DNA from: Rhineura floridana
Taxonomy: Eukaryota; Chordata; Lepidosauria; Squamata; Rhineuridae
Reading direction: 5' to 3'
DNA length: 64,000 nucleotides
NCBI RefSeq assembly: GCF_030035675.1
Contig: NC_084485.1
Location: 95,872,838-95,936,837, forward strand
Positions 12,440-24,360 of this stretch are shown piece by piece (positions within the stretch are counted from its first letter, which is position 1; each line of letters starts with the position of its first letter). The notes below the pieces were generated by a model. That model had not been told where the DNA came from. It saw only the letters and a program-made list of their open reading frames with translations, and did not search any database. The translations under genes and the position numbers were made by a program.

Positions 12440-12540
12440 CAAAGCCAATAAAAAGTCTGGTATCTTAAAGACTACAAAACTGATTATGGCATAAGCTTTT
12501 GAGGGCTACAGTCTTCTCCATCAGGTGCACAATGTGATTA
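12440..12540 (-). repeat. Penelope-like 3'-end family fragment
   Basis: 'atcttaaagactacaaaact' and 'gattatggcataagcttttg' recur at 57258-57490 and at 61795-61920, where they lie at the 3' end of a Penelope-like element. Confidence 0.5.
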
Positions 12541-13029
12541 CTGAAGCCCTAAAAAATTGAATAGTAGTCCAAAGATATGTTGTTATTCTTGGTTCTCACT
12601 TCGTTAACTGATCCTTTGAGCGTGAGAGTGTTACCTACCTAGCATTATCTCAATGACCATCGGTCATACAAATAAGTATTTCCTATAAATGCTTGTAACG
12701 CAAAAAACCAGTTAGCATCTTAATGTCCCACTCCATTGTTATCTCATTATAACATACCTGTTAGAAGATTCACCTTCTATATCTGTATTCCATAAAACAG
12801 AGCAGCCCAAGACATAGAACTGTTATATCTTTTTGTGGTGTCCCTGAACTGAAAATGATGTGATGCAGTGATCAAAATACAGCTTACTATTTCCTACATT
12901 TCCTCCTTTACTGTTACCCTTACACTGCTGCTGTTCCTTCTTTTTTTTTAAGCTCCAAAAATCAATAAGCATTGTTAATTACAATGCACAGCTGGTATGG
13001 CACACAGATGTTATGTTACTTTCCCAATA

Positions 13030-13135
13030 ACCTATACTCAGAAAATAGGATTGGAACTCAAGCCCTTGACACTATGTATCATAATGAACTGTCTATGGTG
13101 AATTGCACATTATCCACTACACCACAGTGCCCCCT
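13030..13135 (-). repeat. Possible old tRNA-SINE relic
   Basis: 'attatccactacaccacagt' resembles the reversed A-box region of the SINEs in this window and 'ggattggaactcaa' a reversed B box. Weak. Confidence 0.3.
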
Positions 13136-14156
13136 AGACTTAGTTTACAGTTATATCCTCTCTTTTTTTGCGCTTTGCCCTATAACAGGTTATTATAATG
13201 AAAAATAATAATCTAGACACTGTATTCAGTTGTTGATTATTAAGCTCTACTTGGAACACAGGTTTTGCTCACTTTTGCTTAGCCTTCTGAGGAACTTGCT
13301 CAAGCGATCCATGTTGGATTAGCTTAGCCCTATTAAGGAAAATGCTTCAAAAAGTTATCATTTTTGTGTGTGTTGGACAATCCCCTCCCATATTGCCAGC
13401 TTAGCACAATCCCCCCTCATATTGCCTCTTTTAGACTTAATGACAAAACACCTACTAATTTGAACAGGAATAGCATGACTGAACCCATCAAGAAGATATA
13501 TATTCAGCAATACATATGATTTCTTAAGTGATGCAGGATCAATACTGGTTTGCTTATCAAACATACTGGATTTCTACTTAAGAGAAATGGGCATCAGACA
13601 TAGAGATCTTTTAAACATCCTAGTTCTCGTCTAAGTGTTGATAATTATATGATACATAGGATGAGAGCAAGGAGAGATAATTCCCTTTTCATAGAATAAA
13701 GCCTTACACATATCAAGGATCTAAAAATGCAGCATCTCCAGTGCCATGGAGCATGCCAACATTGTACTCACACTGAAGTCCTTTCTCACTTGTCCTCATA
13801 TAGTATAACTATTATACTCATAGGATTTAATTGCTCTGAATACACACTGTCATTATATACACATCAAATTGCGCAAATTGGACAGCAGCAACCAAATTAC
13901 AGATCCCAACAAAGCCAGATTTGACTAGCATAAACAACAGTGTCTTGATCCATTCTGTATAAACTGGGATTCCCTTCCACAGTTTCTTAATGTTAATGGC
14001 AAAGTTGCTTCTCACATGGCATTCTTAAGAGTACCTAAACATTTGAAGCATGAGCGGAACAACATGGTCTTTGAAAACATGTGTATTTACTCATCAGAAA
14101 GCTTCCCTCTTTACAATGGTAAACCTGGTAATACTGCCATGTAATGTGTGAAACAA
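13136..14156. other. No recognised feature
   Basis: Anonymous intronic DNA. Confidence 0.4.
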
Positions 14157-14345
14157 GAGCCACTGTGGTGTAGTGGTTAAGGTGTTGGACTACGACCTGG
14201 GAGACCAGGGTTCAAATCCCCACGCAGCCATGAAGCACACTGGGTGACCCGGAGCCAGTCACTGCCTCTCAGCCTCATGAAAACCCTATTCATAGGGTCA
14301 CCATAAGTCGGAATCGACTTGAAGGCAATACATTTACATTTAAAG
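14157..14345 (+). repeat. tRNA-derived SINE, type 1, with BovB-like tail
   Basis: The A box lies in 'gtggtgtagtggttaaggtg' and the B box in 'gggttcaaatccc'; the tail reads 'cataagtcggaatcgacttg'. The head is the Sauria-type tRNA head and the tail matches BovB LINE ends, the known partner of such SINEs. The middle 'ggaaggcaatggtaaac' part present in other copies is missing here. Confidence 0.9.
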
Positions 14346-14773
14346 TGTGAAGTGGTCCTTATCCAGACTAAAGTGAACAAACCTGCCTCTTTCTCTCTCT
14401 CTCTAAAAATCACAAGCCCTCAAACATATAAAACTGTTAGAGTTAGGACACAAACAGGACTTCAAAGGGAGTAATCCTCTCAGTGTCTCTAAGATCATTT
14501 AGAATAAAAAGTCTGAGAAGGTAGAAATCACATGCCTCTTTTTTACTGTTCCCTGCAGTGGGCTATTTAAATGGGCAATTCAGTACTGTACCTTCACTAT
14601 TAAGAGGGAAAGGGCACCATATGTTAACAGTGGTGTTTGTTTTGTACAATACTTTGGAGTATTGGCCATCTGAATAATCTTTTCAGATAGAGAGCACCTT
14701 TCTGTCCTTGGTGATTTGTAAAGCAGACAGATGTTTGCCTAAAGCAGACAGGAAATTCAGGCATCCCTTAATG

Positions 14774-14897
14774 CAGCTGTCCCCAACCTCATGTCCTCCT
14801 GATGTTTTGGACTACAGCTCCCATCAGCCCCAGCCAACACAACCCATGGGATTATTGTTCTAAACATCTGGAGGACATTAGGTTGGGGAAGGATGTG
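14774..14897. repeat. Hairpin repeat family A, copy 4
   Basis: Outer arms 'ccccaacctcatgtcctcc' and 'ggaggacattaggttgggg' are near-perfect complements; inner arm 'ggactacagctcccatcagc'. Confidence 0.9.
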
Positions 14898-16365
14898 TTT
14901 AAGCCTTCATCACTGGGTTAAATTGGCTGATCATCCTGAGTGCCTCAGTCCAAACTTCTATAGGCTCACTAGATTTTGAAATACACCTGATCAAGAGGTG
15001 TCCATGAAAGCTCTTGGCACCATAAATCAGCTATGACACCACACTAGGATTATCACCTTTAGAAATTTCCTCAGGCAGGGTTCCTGAGCCATTAACAGCA
15101 GAATGGCAGACAGAAATGTCAAAGGTGAAGTCTTTTCAGGTGTAGAGAGCCAGTGACACAGGCTCACTTGGAGGAAAGGCACAAGAGTCCTAACAGAGAG
15201 AAAACTTTTATTATTTCTTTATTTTCTATATCCTTATACACAAATACAGAAACCCTTATTTTAAGGGCTATTCCTGGCCTTAAAGGACTTAAAACAAAAC
15301 ACACTCTACAAGACAGAATTCTGAGCATATCAACTACTGCATTCTCTCTTAACATTGACAGGTCACAGATGTGTGTGTGTGTACCAAACATCACAGCCAA
15401 ACTCCCTCCTCCCCTATTTTCTGCAAGCCAAATTTTTATTCCATTTGAAAAGGACCTTTGAGCCACAAACTGGTCTGAGAGCAAATCATTCTGCTTCCCT
15501 ACAACTGCTGCTAACTGGACTCCCCTCCCTTTAAAAGGCACACAAAACATCCCCCCTCCTTTTCCCACTCCAGAAAATCCTTTGGAGGGCACCTTTGAAG
15601 CCTATTCTCTAAACAGGAGCGGCCAAGTGAAAAGCATGCCTTGTTTTCCCGGCTGCTCCTCAAGAGCTGGCTGGGATGGGAGATGCTTTGTTTACATATG
15701 AGGCTCAGCTCATTGCTGGGACATCCATTTTATTTGGACTGGCATCAGGGGTTTCCATACGGTTCTGTGGTTTCGCCGGGTGCTTCCTTAGAGTAAAACG
15801 ACCCCCCCTTTTTAATTACTTCTTGGCATTCGCAACTCCCGGCTGCCTTAGCTCGTGTATTTTGTACACACAAAACACTGCAACTTGGAAACTCCTTTGC
15901 AACGCAGTAGAGCGCTTTGCTTTGTTTCTGTTTGGTTTTCCCTCCCACATTTTTAATTATTTGGCATCATAACCCATCATGAAAGTAGAAAGGGGCAAAA
16001 AGCTGGAGCTTGCAAGATACAAGATGCGGTGCTGGGGGGGGGGGGTGAGAGGCGCGCGAGAGGAAAGAAACCTATTCCACAGCTATACTCAGATATTCTT
16101 GCAAAAGAGAGATCGGCTCCGGAAGATTAGTTATGCCTCAGTCGCAAAGTTTTTGCAAGAAAGGAGAGAGCAAGAGTGAGCTACCAAAAGGTTCAGGACG
16201 GAGTGGGAAGAGGAGGTGGAGACTGGTTAGTTTTAGCAAAGCGAGGCTGGAAGAAGGAAAAACGTTGTGCAACGCTGAAGCTGTTTCTTACAAAAAAAAT
16301 AGTAATCCGAAGAAAGTGAACGAAATTGGAGGAGAAGGAGAGAGTTGCTCGGCTTTAAATCTCAC
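14898..16365. other. Intron DNA next to PLPP3 exon 1; no exon seen
   Basis: No repeat recognised. Composition rises in GC towards the exon, and a G-run is at about 16034. The 5' part of a first intron is a common place for regulatory elements, but no specific site can be called. Confidence 0.35.
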
Positions 16366-16616
16366 CCATGAAGAGGCAGAAGAGGTCGAGGCAAACCAGT
16401 AAAGCTTTCTTGCTGGTGCTTTTGGTCGGGTTGTTGTTCAAGGCAGGGCTGCCGCCGTTTTTGCTCTCCGGAGCGATCGCCTTGTCGTACTTGTAATTCT
16501 GCATGATTCGGGAAGGAATCGCCCTTCCAAGCGACGACGTCTTCTCGCCGATGAGGGGGAGGAAAAATCAGAAGGAAAATCCAGGCGGTGGAAGGTGCCG
16601 CTTGCTGCCTTCGCAC
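16362..16616 (-). other. Overlapping upstream open reading frame on PLPP3
   Basis: An ATG at 16616, 112 bases upstream of the PLPP3 start, opens an out-of-frame 84-codon frame that runs through the PLPP3 ATG and stops just past the splice donor. If transcription starts above 16616, ribosomes that initiate here would miss the main start. The transcript start cannot be seen from sequence. Confidence 0.35.
16366..16504 (-). CDS. PLPP3: Phospholipid phosphatase 3, coding exon 1
   Basis: PLPP3 is a six-pass membrane enzyme of the plasma membrane and ER that dephosphorylates lysophosphatidic acid, sphingosine-1-phosphate, phosphatidic acid and ceramide-1-phosphate. This exon gives 46 codons plus one base: it starts MQNYKYDKAIAPESK, continues with the NGGSPALNNNP block and ends in the start of the first membrane segment (CLDLFCLFM). 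As I recall human PLPP3, the N-terminus is almost the same (V for A at residue 11; a different TKSTSKKAL stretch). The exon ends ATG G, followed by a canonical donor (gtgaga, minus strand, from 16365), so phase 1 as expected. Catalytic motifs are in later exons outside the window. The Met at 16504 fits the family start. Its divergent neighbour at 56.4 kb is PRKAA2, as in human, which supports orthology over PLPP1 or PLPP2. Confidence 0.95.
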
Positions 16617-17010
16617 GGGGGAGCTGAAAGGCGGTGGGGGTTAGGTGGCTTTTGTTGGTGTGGCTGACTTGCCGCGGGCCCTTTTGAGACTGTAGAAAGT
16701 TTGTAGGATTAGTCTTATACTATTTTCCCAGGTACGAGAAAGAATGAGAGTTCTCCCCCAGCCTCCTAGATTGTAGGACCTAGCAAAACAACATAAAAGA
16801 AAGGGCAGGAAAAGTTTTTCAAAGTTGGAAAACTTGTGCTCAGCGTGATCGGGAATCCAACCAATCCCGGCTGGCCGTAGGAGTTGAGCGGAGCAGCTCC
16901 TCGGCAAGCAAGCTCGGTGAGTCCCTGACTCGTGAGTGGGAAGAGAGACCGTGCAGAGCAACTGGCGCGCCGCCGCGTCGAAAGTAACCCAAAGGCTTCG
17001 GCTAGAAGGG
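16505..17010 (-). promoter_or_regulatory. PLPP3: PLPP3 5' UTR and GC-rich promoter region
   Basis: GC- and CpG-enriched sequence directly upstream of the PLPP3 start on the minus strand, strongest at 16440-16680 and 16930-17010 ('ggcgcgccgccgcgtcg'). No TATA box is evident at a sensible position, consistent with a CpG-type promoter. Transcription start not placed. Confidence 0.6.
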
Positions 17011-18664
17011 GCTGCCACCGATGCTGTGTGATCCAACTGGGTTATTACTGCACTTTTATTTCCTCGGATCCTTTTCCACCACCCCCTCTCTTGCTCCCTC
17101 TCCCTCTTTTTTTAAGGCTCCTACGGGCTATCCAAGTACAACCCCTTCCTGAAACTGACATATACATATGATAATTAACCCCACATTTTTTCCCAAAGAG
17201 GATTAAAAAAAAGGGAGTGAGAGAAATACTCTGTATTTCCAGAAGGAGGGAGCCCCTAGCGTTCAAAACAAGCCAGCCTCAGTAAGGACACAAATCCTGT
17301 TGAGGGGGAGGGTCTCTCGGCCAGTGGTCCCTCTTCCACCCCCACTCCCGTTCCCGTCTTGATTGGTAGCAAAGTTGGAAATGTTTGTGTTAACAACTGC
17401 TGCTTTGTGGTAGATCCTGAAAGGAGAGTGTGATTTAATTCTGCTTCTGCAGATAACAGCCCTCGAAACTTTAGAGTAATACGGAGTTGCTCCCTTTTAT
17501 GAAGTAGTAAGAGGGAGGACCCCCTGGGTCAGATTATTGTCAACCTCTCTGGCTCAGAATCGGAATGCTGGCGGATGCATTTCCTTATGTTAGCTATCAA
17601 GTAACCAGTTTTACTCTTTCATCTTTTAAAATAAGCGATTTGTATTTGCAAATCCTACTAGACGCCTGGCTAAATTAGGACTTGCCCTGGAATCTGGGAT
17701 CACTTTATTAGTGATGTAACTACTATTTGAATTCACAGTTTTATTATATTAATTTTTGGATGCTTTAATGGAAGTTCTAATGCTTTTAAATCCTACTGGA
17801 TGTACAAATGTTCTTGCACATGCTTTGATTTGTTGTGTTATGCCTTGTGGTTACAACATTAAACTTACTATATATACAGAGTTTGTGAGTAGGGCTAAAC
17901 CTGGGATATATGACATCTTAAAGGTGCTTCTGAGAATGTGCAGAATGCCTTTCTCTGATCACTACAGCCAGCCTACATGCACACCACTGAGATTTAAAAT
18001 GAAGGAATTTCTCATGAGAAGGCAGGATTTTAGACCACCACCACCAGTTTTTAGAAACTGACCTTTTAGCATAGTATAGCAGCCAATTTGTGAAGATTTT
18101 CCAATTATAGTCTATTCCAAAATCATGGGGTTAGTTGCACAAAAATCATATGATTTGTGAGTCATCATTTTCAAAAAATACAGTTAGAGCATTTTCTGCC
18201 TCCTTGCTTTTTTACAAATGTTGTATAAGCACTCTTTGTCTCTGGGTTTGTGACTCTTACCTGGGTAATGGATCCCAGATCCTTCTCTTTTTTATTTCTC
18301 ACCTAAGAGTTTAGCTTGCCAGAATGAGGAGGAAGAAGTGGCTGATCTCTAAGGTTTGGTTGTGGGGATAAAGTCACCTGGAGGAGGAATGAAAGGCATA
18401 TGCGCACAGCGAGCTAACATGGCGATGCGGGAGGTATTTGGGGCAGGTGAGCCTATTCAAGCCCGTACTGCCCGTGTCAGGAGGGGATGTTAGAGAGCAT
18501 GACAATGCGGACCCGGGGCAGTCTGGTGCCCAAGGGCCCAGTCATGCCCATACCAGCCCTGGTGAATTGTTCTACAAATGCACTAAAAAGTATTCAGAAC
18601 TTGAACAGATGGAAAGGATGATAATGATACTCCTTTCCTTGGCCATCCTGTCTGCAGTATAGAT
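17011..18664. other. Intergenic, no recognised feature
   Basis: Distal upstream flank of PLPP3. No repeat or gene recognised; the open frame at 17756-18061 has no family features. Confidence 0.4.
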
Positions 18665-18806
18665 CAAGGATAGCCAACGTGGTGCCCTCCAGATGATCTT
18701 GGACTCTTAACTCCTAACAGCTCCAGCCAGCATCCCTGATGGTCAGGGAGGATGGAAGTTATAGTCTAACAACATCTGGAATGCACCATGTTGGGTGCCT
18801 GTGGTC
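18665..18806. repeat. Hairpin repeat family A, copy 5
   Basis: 'agccaacgtggtgccctcc' on the left and 'caacatctggaatgcaccat' on the right, with 'gccagcatccctgatggtca' at the centre. Confidence 0.85.
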
Positions 18807-19529
18807 CAGAACTCAACAGGGCAATTCTGTAAGTTACTGCAGTGTTATGACCTGGCAGTGGTAAGAAAGCAACAGCACAAAGGCTATGGTGGGCTGAAAT
18901 TCACCTATTGATTTGAATTAGCCAGCCATTTCTTTAACTGTTGGTATCTAGTAAATACTGTACAACCCAAAAGCCCACGTGATTCATGGCATGGTATGAA
19001 TGCTAGTGAGACTCCTATTTGAATATTTTTTTCAGCCATGAAGTTTGCTAGATTATCTTGAACTAATCACTAGCAGCTATCAGTCTAGTCTAACTGGCAA
19101 GAATGCCAGATGGATAAAACAGACCCCTTTGGACAGTCCTGGATCTCTCCTGATGGACCTACCTGGGGTGATCTGGGGCTGCCTCTATTTGGTCTGGACA
19201 AATCCCAAATTAGCTCGATTCAGTTCAAGATATGGGATTTGTCCAGACTGGGTAATAAAAACAATACAACAGTATTATGAAAACAGATACACAAAAATAA
19301 AAACAATAGAACAATATTATAAAAACAGAAATTCAGTAATAGCAGGGTCCAATATCATGGGTCAGAGAAAGCCAAGGCAAAAAGATTTGTCTTTACAAGT
19401 TATCTGAAGTAATCGATGGATTACGCTTCATGTATAGTAGAGGGAAGGATGTTCAAGGTATCAGGCATCACTCTCATACGCAAAGACTCATTAACCATTC
19501 CCTAGAGCCACCTGGCTAATCCCCCCCCC
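18807..19529. other. Intergenic; small inverted and tandem repeats only
   Basis: A local inverted repeat pairs 'tggacaaatccca' (19196) with 'tgggatttgtcca' (19232). An A-rich 33-bp-like unit 'aataaaaacaata' is then repeated around 19255-19330. The 120-codon frame here matches no known family. Confidence 0.4.
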
Positions 19530-19823
19530 AGCTTTTGCTGACAGAGGGCTGCATTTCCATCTGGGCACATGCCATCACACACACGTTTTGCCTTTGTACA
19601 GTAGGCCATTTTTTATCTATACACACATCCTCCATCCAGGCAACCGAGAGGCATTATCAGAGCGCAAGGACACATACCAGGCAGACAAAATCACTCAAGG
19701 AAGTAGGCCTGGTAAGGAGTGATGCCTGGGGAGATGATGGTGATGACCCAGAGGGAGTTCCAAAGGTCAGATAGAGCCTGGTTGACCATATTTGGGTCCC
19801 AGACATGAGGTTCCTCACCCCTG
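19530..19823 (+). repeat. hAT-type miniature element, decayed (10067 family)
   Basis: The right end 'gaggttcctcacccctg' and internal 'caaggacacataccaggca' match the 10067-10443 element ('caaggacacatttctagcca'). The left end is decayed. Confidence 0.6.
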
Positions 19824-20374
19824 CCTTAACTGCACTGTCTCAAGTCTTTTGAACTTTGGTACTAAGGCTCAGCAAAGGTTCTGAACTGTCAGAAACCATT
19901 GCCTAGCAACAGCTGTATAAGGAAGTCATGTGACTGCCATTGTTACTCATGGGTAAAACCATATACTAGACATTCATCTTGACCTAAAACAGTTTTGTTT
20001 CTTAATACACATAGTCAAAATGGGGAGAAGTTCCCAGAAAAACCAGCAAAGTCTACAGAAGAAAAACACACAGCACCTATCAAATATGCCAGAGTCTCTC
20101 ATTAAACATTTAATTTGTTCAAAATCTTCCATCCTTAATTCAATATCGACTGTCCTCAAACCTTCCTCTCCTACACTGCCAAGTTTCAAGTTAATCCATT
20201 GGGCCATTTTCAAGCTAAAAGCCATAGAACTTACTGTTCCCCTAATTTCTCATTATAATGGTGCAATGTGGTTCAGCCCGCTCAACCTTAACAAGAGGGC
20301 CACAACTGTAGCCCTATAAATATATTAGAATTGCTGTGTGACTGACTGATGTTAATTTATTGCTGTTGTTAATT
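19824..20374. other. Intergenic, no recognised feature
   Basis: Anonymous AT-rich DNA. Confidence 0.4.
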
Positions 20375-20572
20375 ACCTTTATATGCAACCTTTCATCAAG
20401 AAGCTCAAAGTAGTGCACGTGGTTCTCCTCTCTCCATTTTATCCTCATAACAATCCTGTGAGGTAGGTTAGGCTGAGAGGCAGTGACCAACCCAAGATCA
20501 TCCAGTGAACTTCATGGTTGACTGGGGCTCCCAGGTCCTAGTCCAATACTCTAACCATTGCATCACACTAGT
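20375..20572 (-). repeat. Sauria-type SINE
   Basis: Read on the minus strand it has an A-box region ending 'gcaatggttagagtattgg', then 'cctcacaggattgttatgag' and a 'ggagagagg' block, the signature of Sauria SINE bodies. Confidence 0.75.
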
Positions 20573-21002
20573 TTTTAACAGAAGCACTTTCGAAATGTTG
20601 CAGCAGCTTTAGAACATTGTAGATTTCTCCCCTACAGCAATTCCATCCATGCAGCCAACCATTTGTATATAGCTGTTTACCTTATCTATCTGAAGAATAC
20701 AATGGTCCACATCATTACAACATCCTTTACTCCCAAGACATAACTTGGAAGAAAATCCTTTGATAAATATCACAATACACTTGCATGCAAAAGCTCTCTA
20801 CAGGAATGGGGGATTTTTCTGCCACAAACCTGAAAAATAAATAAATAGGCACATGGGGGGGGCATACGTGATTTTTTTTTAGTGGTGTGAGTTGGACAAC
20901 CGTTGCAACGGGAAGTAAACACAAGCCTCCATGTGGAAGCTGTTTTGTATGAACCAACCTTTAATTAGTTCCTTATAGACGCCAAAGATGTATACAGATC
21001 AG
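20573..21002. other. Intergenic, no recognised feature
   Basis: Anonymous DNA with G- and T-runs near 20857-20880. Confidence 0.4.
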
Positions 21003-21118
21003 CATTCTTCAACCTGGTGCCCTCCAGATATTGCTGGAAAACAACTTCTGTCATCTTTGACCATTGGCCATGTTGGCCGGGATTGATGGGAGGTGAAGTC
21101 TAGAACAGGTGAAGAATG
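21003..21118. repeat. Hairpin repeat family A, copy 6
   Basis: 'caacctggtgccctccagat', centre 'gaccattggccatgttggcc', right arm 'gatgggaggtgaagtc'. Confidence 0.8.
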
Positions 21119-21615
21119 CTACCAGGGAAGCTTATTTAGATGTGACTAACTTTGGGGCTCAAAGTATGTAGGACAAAGGTTAACAGAGAGATCCCTTTTA
21201 CTGGATAATCCATTTGGCATTGTCTTTTAACCAAAGTTTCACTGATCTGCTCACATGGATCAGAATGATTGACATACTGGGATTTAGGTAAGAAGAATTC
21301 CAAAATTGTGGAGATTATTCTTATTATTTAAGCGTCCTTTCCTGCTTATTAGAAGCTGCTTTGGAACAGTGCAGCTTGTTACTACTAAATGACTGGCATG
21401 AGGGCAATTCTAACATCTCTGAAAGCAGGATATGGGACTGTTACATCAAGATAGATTGAACTCTCATAGTCTACACAGTAGATCATCTCGCTTAATGGGT
21501 TCAACAGACCTATTCTTATTTTGTGTGCGCATGCACATATGCACACACACAAAATAAAACTTTAATGCTTCAAGCAGAATACATTTTTAGCACATAACTG
21601 CACAGTTGGCATAGT

Positions 21616-21798
21616 TTGTGGCTGGGTCTGGCAACCAAGAGGTCTTCTGTATCTTTAAAAGTTGTGCAGGGGGAAGGGAGAATTTCACCTTGTGGTTTTT
21701 CCCATTACAGTGTTGCAAGAAAACCTGCACTTGGCTGAATTTTCTCTTCTCTTAAAGATACAGAATCATTCTCAGGCCCTGAGCCTGGCAACCCTACA
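21616..21798. repeat. Half copy of the 44725 palindromic hAT-type element
   Basis: From 'ctgtatctttaaaagttgtg' to 'gagcctggcaaccc' it matches the right arm of the full palindrome at 44725-45010. The left arm is replaced by about 30 bp that still contain 'tctggcaacc'. No clear flanking duplication. Confidence 0.8.
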
Positions 21799-21799
21799 C

Positions 21800-23212
21800 T
21801 ATGATAAGTGATAGATATGTTTATTCTTTATATATTGACAGGACAGGAGAATATCTATTGTTTATGTAGCCAGGAAAGCAGTGTGATCCCAGACATTTTG
21901 ATTCACTTGCAGATGTGCAACCAGATCCAGTCACTCTGTGAACACTTTGAGATGCATGGGTCAATGTATAGGCTGCCATAATCAAGAAATGTACATAAGG
22001 AATAGCTTTGCTTCCCCAATTGAAAAGAATTCCTTGTGGGTAGAAGAGCTTCATGTGAGCAGCTGAGCAGCTGTACGTGCAAGACTGCTACATCAGAGTG
22101 GCTACTTGCATATTTTAAACTTATCTCTACAACATGGGATTTTTCAACTCAATATTTCAGAACCAGATTCCACCCATAATTGCATACGCATGAAATTGGT
22201 GAAAAGGAACAACCTTTGTACTTGCACTTGAAAAACCTGTTTGAGAATAAAATAGATTACATGAATGAAATGCAGCTGTCTTCCTCGCCACAGTGGTTCC
22301 AAGTGGCAAAAGAAACTGGGGTGCAGGTAGTGGTGGTGGTATGGAATAGCAGTCGTCCTTAGCTCAGGTGTTTCAGCTTCTACTGCTTCTGATTTTTGGA
22401 GGTGTGATAGGGTTACATTCTAATAACCTTTTTGTTCAATTTTGTTTAAAACTCTTATTCTAATCATAACAACTGGAAAAGTAGTGGGTTGCCTGCACTT
22501 GAAGAGGAAAAAGCAGAAGTTGACAAAGGAAACTTTGATATTTGCATTTGAAAACCTCTCTGGGAATACAATGCCGAGCTCAACTGAGACATTCTATGAT
22601 GCACTGAGGGTATAATTATGTCTTTAGAGAACAGAACCCTGCAGTAATTTTATGCATCCTTGTGTCAATACACAGGGGAAAGCTCCCCTGATGCGAGAGT
22701 TGCAGACAAAAAAAGAATTCTGTAGTTATTTACTCTTTCCCAGCTATCTGCTTTGGCATCAAGTCACAAGGAGCATCTTGTTTTTAAGCACCATTAATGT
22801 GAAAATGAGTTGGGCAAGAGGTGTATGGAAACATCAGTGGGTGACCCTCTTCCCCTTCACCAAGCAGAAAAAAGCCCTCTATGTCAAAGAATTTTTTTTA
22901 AAAAAACAATTAAGGGTGATACATTAGTCTTACTAATGTTGGATATGCCTAGTCTGAGATATCACCCTAATTTCTTTTCAGGCTGTACAAAACGCTTCTC
23001 CAGTGCCAAAGTGCATATGCCCATCTCTTTTTATCCAGTTCTGTACCACAATCAGGATGTAATTAAGATCAACATGTGGCTGCCACTGAAAAACAGCAGT
23101 TCTGTGTCATCTCCTCCCCCCATTCTGTCCAGTAAAATACAACAAACCCCATGCTATGCTTTGCCATCCATTCATTGCAAATGTACCCCAGCTCTACTTT
23201 ATTGCCTGAAGT
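21800..23212. other. Intergenic, no recognised feature
   Basis: Several open frames of 60-135 codons but none with family features; no repeats recognised. Confidence 0.4.
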
Positions 23213-23455
23213 GGTAAGGAGGAGGAAACTTCGCAGTGTGATGACATCACGCTACACCTTTTCTATAATTCAGGGATAGCCAAAGTGGTGTCCTTCAGAG
23301 GTTGGACTCCAACTCCTATCAGTCCAAGCCTAGTGCAGCCAATGGTAAGGGATGATAGTCCACCAACATCTGGAGGGCTCCACACTGGCTATCCCCATGA
23401 GTTATAGAAAAGATGTGATGTGATGTCATCACATGGTGAGTTTCCCTGCTCCTTC
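23213..23455. repeat. Nested palindrome: hairpin family A (copy 7) inside a larger inverted repeat
   Basis: The hairpin repeat occupies 23272-23398. Outside it, 'gtgtgatgacatcac' (from about 23236) and 'ttttctata' on the left pair with 'tatagaaaa' and 'gtgatgtcatcaca' on the right (to about 23434), giving outer arms of about 55 bp that continue to 'ggaggaggaaact'/'agtttccctgctcc'. Confidence 0.75.
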
Positions 23456-24135
23456 TCTGCACCAGTCAATAAAGTGGCCCAATTTGGTTTGGGATTCATT
23501 CTAATTAGATGCACAACTCATCTAGAGGACTATTATGGTTTCAGATCTAAAGGGGAAAAAACCCTGCATAAATCCTGCAACAGATCAGTGAACAACACAA
23601 AGGCTTCAAAAGTAACCAGAATGGACTTTCTGGCTGTGTTTTGAAGTGACCCGACCTTCGGCTGGCTACACCTCCCTTTCCCATTGTTGATTTCAGACCT
23701 TTCAGGACCACCCACAGCAAAGTGTTGGGCCAATCATTGTTTCTGCCTGAGCTTGCAGCAAAGTATTTCCATTGGCCACACCTGGACGGCAAATGGGTTG
23801 ATCTACCAATCAGCTGCAAACTCTGCCTGAAGCTGAATTAAAAAAAAACACTCGAGCTGATATGACCAGGTTTTAGAGTAAAAAAGGGTGGAGTTTGACA
23901 AGCTTTATGTGCCCCTGTTCCAGAATACTGTACAGAAGTGGTGATGCACTGGAACCAGCACAATAGTGTATCTCTACCCAAAGAGCTTCCCCATGCTTAT
24001 TTCACAGAATGCATTGTAAATAACTTAGGAGAAGATCTGCCTGGTTGGTAGCAGTGATATTAGGCGTGTCATTTGGTGAAAATGAGCATTAAATGAAAAT
24101 CAATAAAACTGGCCCACCTCCACACAGCCAAACTC
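23456..24135. other. Intergenic, no recognised feature
   Basis: Anonymous DNA. Confidence 0.4.
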
Positions 24136-24360
24136 TCTGTCACACTCAGTTTGTTTATGTATCTAAAGCACTTTTATAAAACTCTTCAGCCAAAGATGCT
24201 CCAGAGAGACTTACATAAGATCAATAACAAACAAGACAGACCGTGCCTACAGGCTTACAATTTAAAGACAAGACACAAGAGGAAAAAAGGATGAGGAGGG
24301 AAGAGAAAAACAAGCAAACTCAGGCACCAGGTCTTAAAGTTAGAAAGTTATTATAAAGGC
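24136..24360 (-). repeat. Probable LINE 3'-end relic (L2-like)
   Basis: 'agagagacttacataagatc', 'aggcttacaatttaaag' and the A-rich 'gaggaaaaaaggatgagg' follow the pattern of reversed LINE 3' ends common in lizards. The exact family is uncertain. Confidence 0.4.

Larger units (their letters stand above)
1..16365 (-). other. PLPP3: PLPP3 intron 1 (5' part of the intron)
   Basis: This whole stretch lies downstream, on the minus strand, of the PLPP3 exon 1 splice donor at 16365, so it is the beginning of intron 1. I looked on the minus strand for the next PLPP3 exon, which should encode the end of the first membrane segment and the first extracellular loop, and found nothing like it. The interval holds only repeats, listed separately, and anonymous AT-rich DNA. 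A long first intron is known for mammalian PLPP3; its continuation beyond base 1 is inferred. Confidence 0.8.

Noticed and set aside
14157-14345. tRNA gene
   Set aside because: A and B boxes are present, but no cloverleaf and the tail is BovB-like; it is a SINE, as are 54748, 57496, 63018 and the minus-strand copies.
15164-15592. 142-codon minus-strand frame as a PLPP3 exon
   Set aside because: No match to any PLPP3 segment and no sensible splice sites; a chance frame.
19045-19407. 120-codon plus-strand frame
   Set aside because: Translation shows no family features and the second half is an A-rich repeat.
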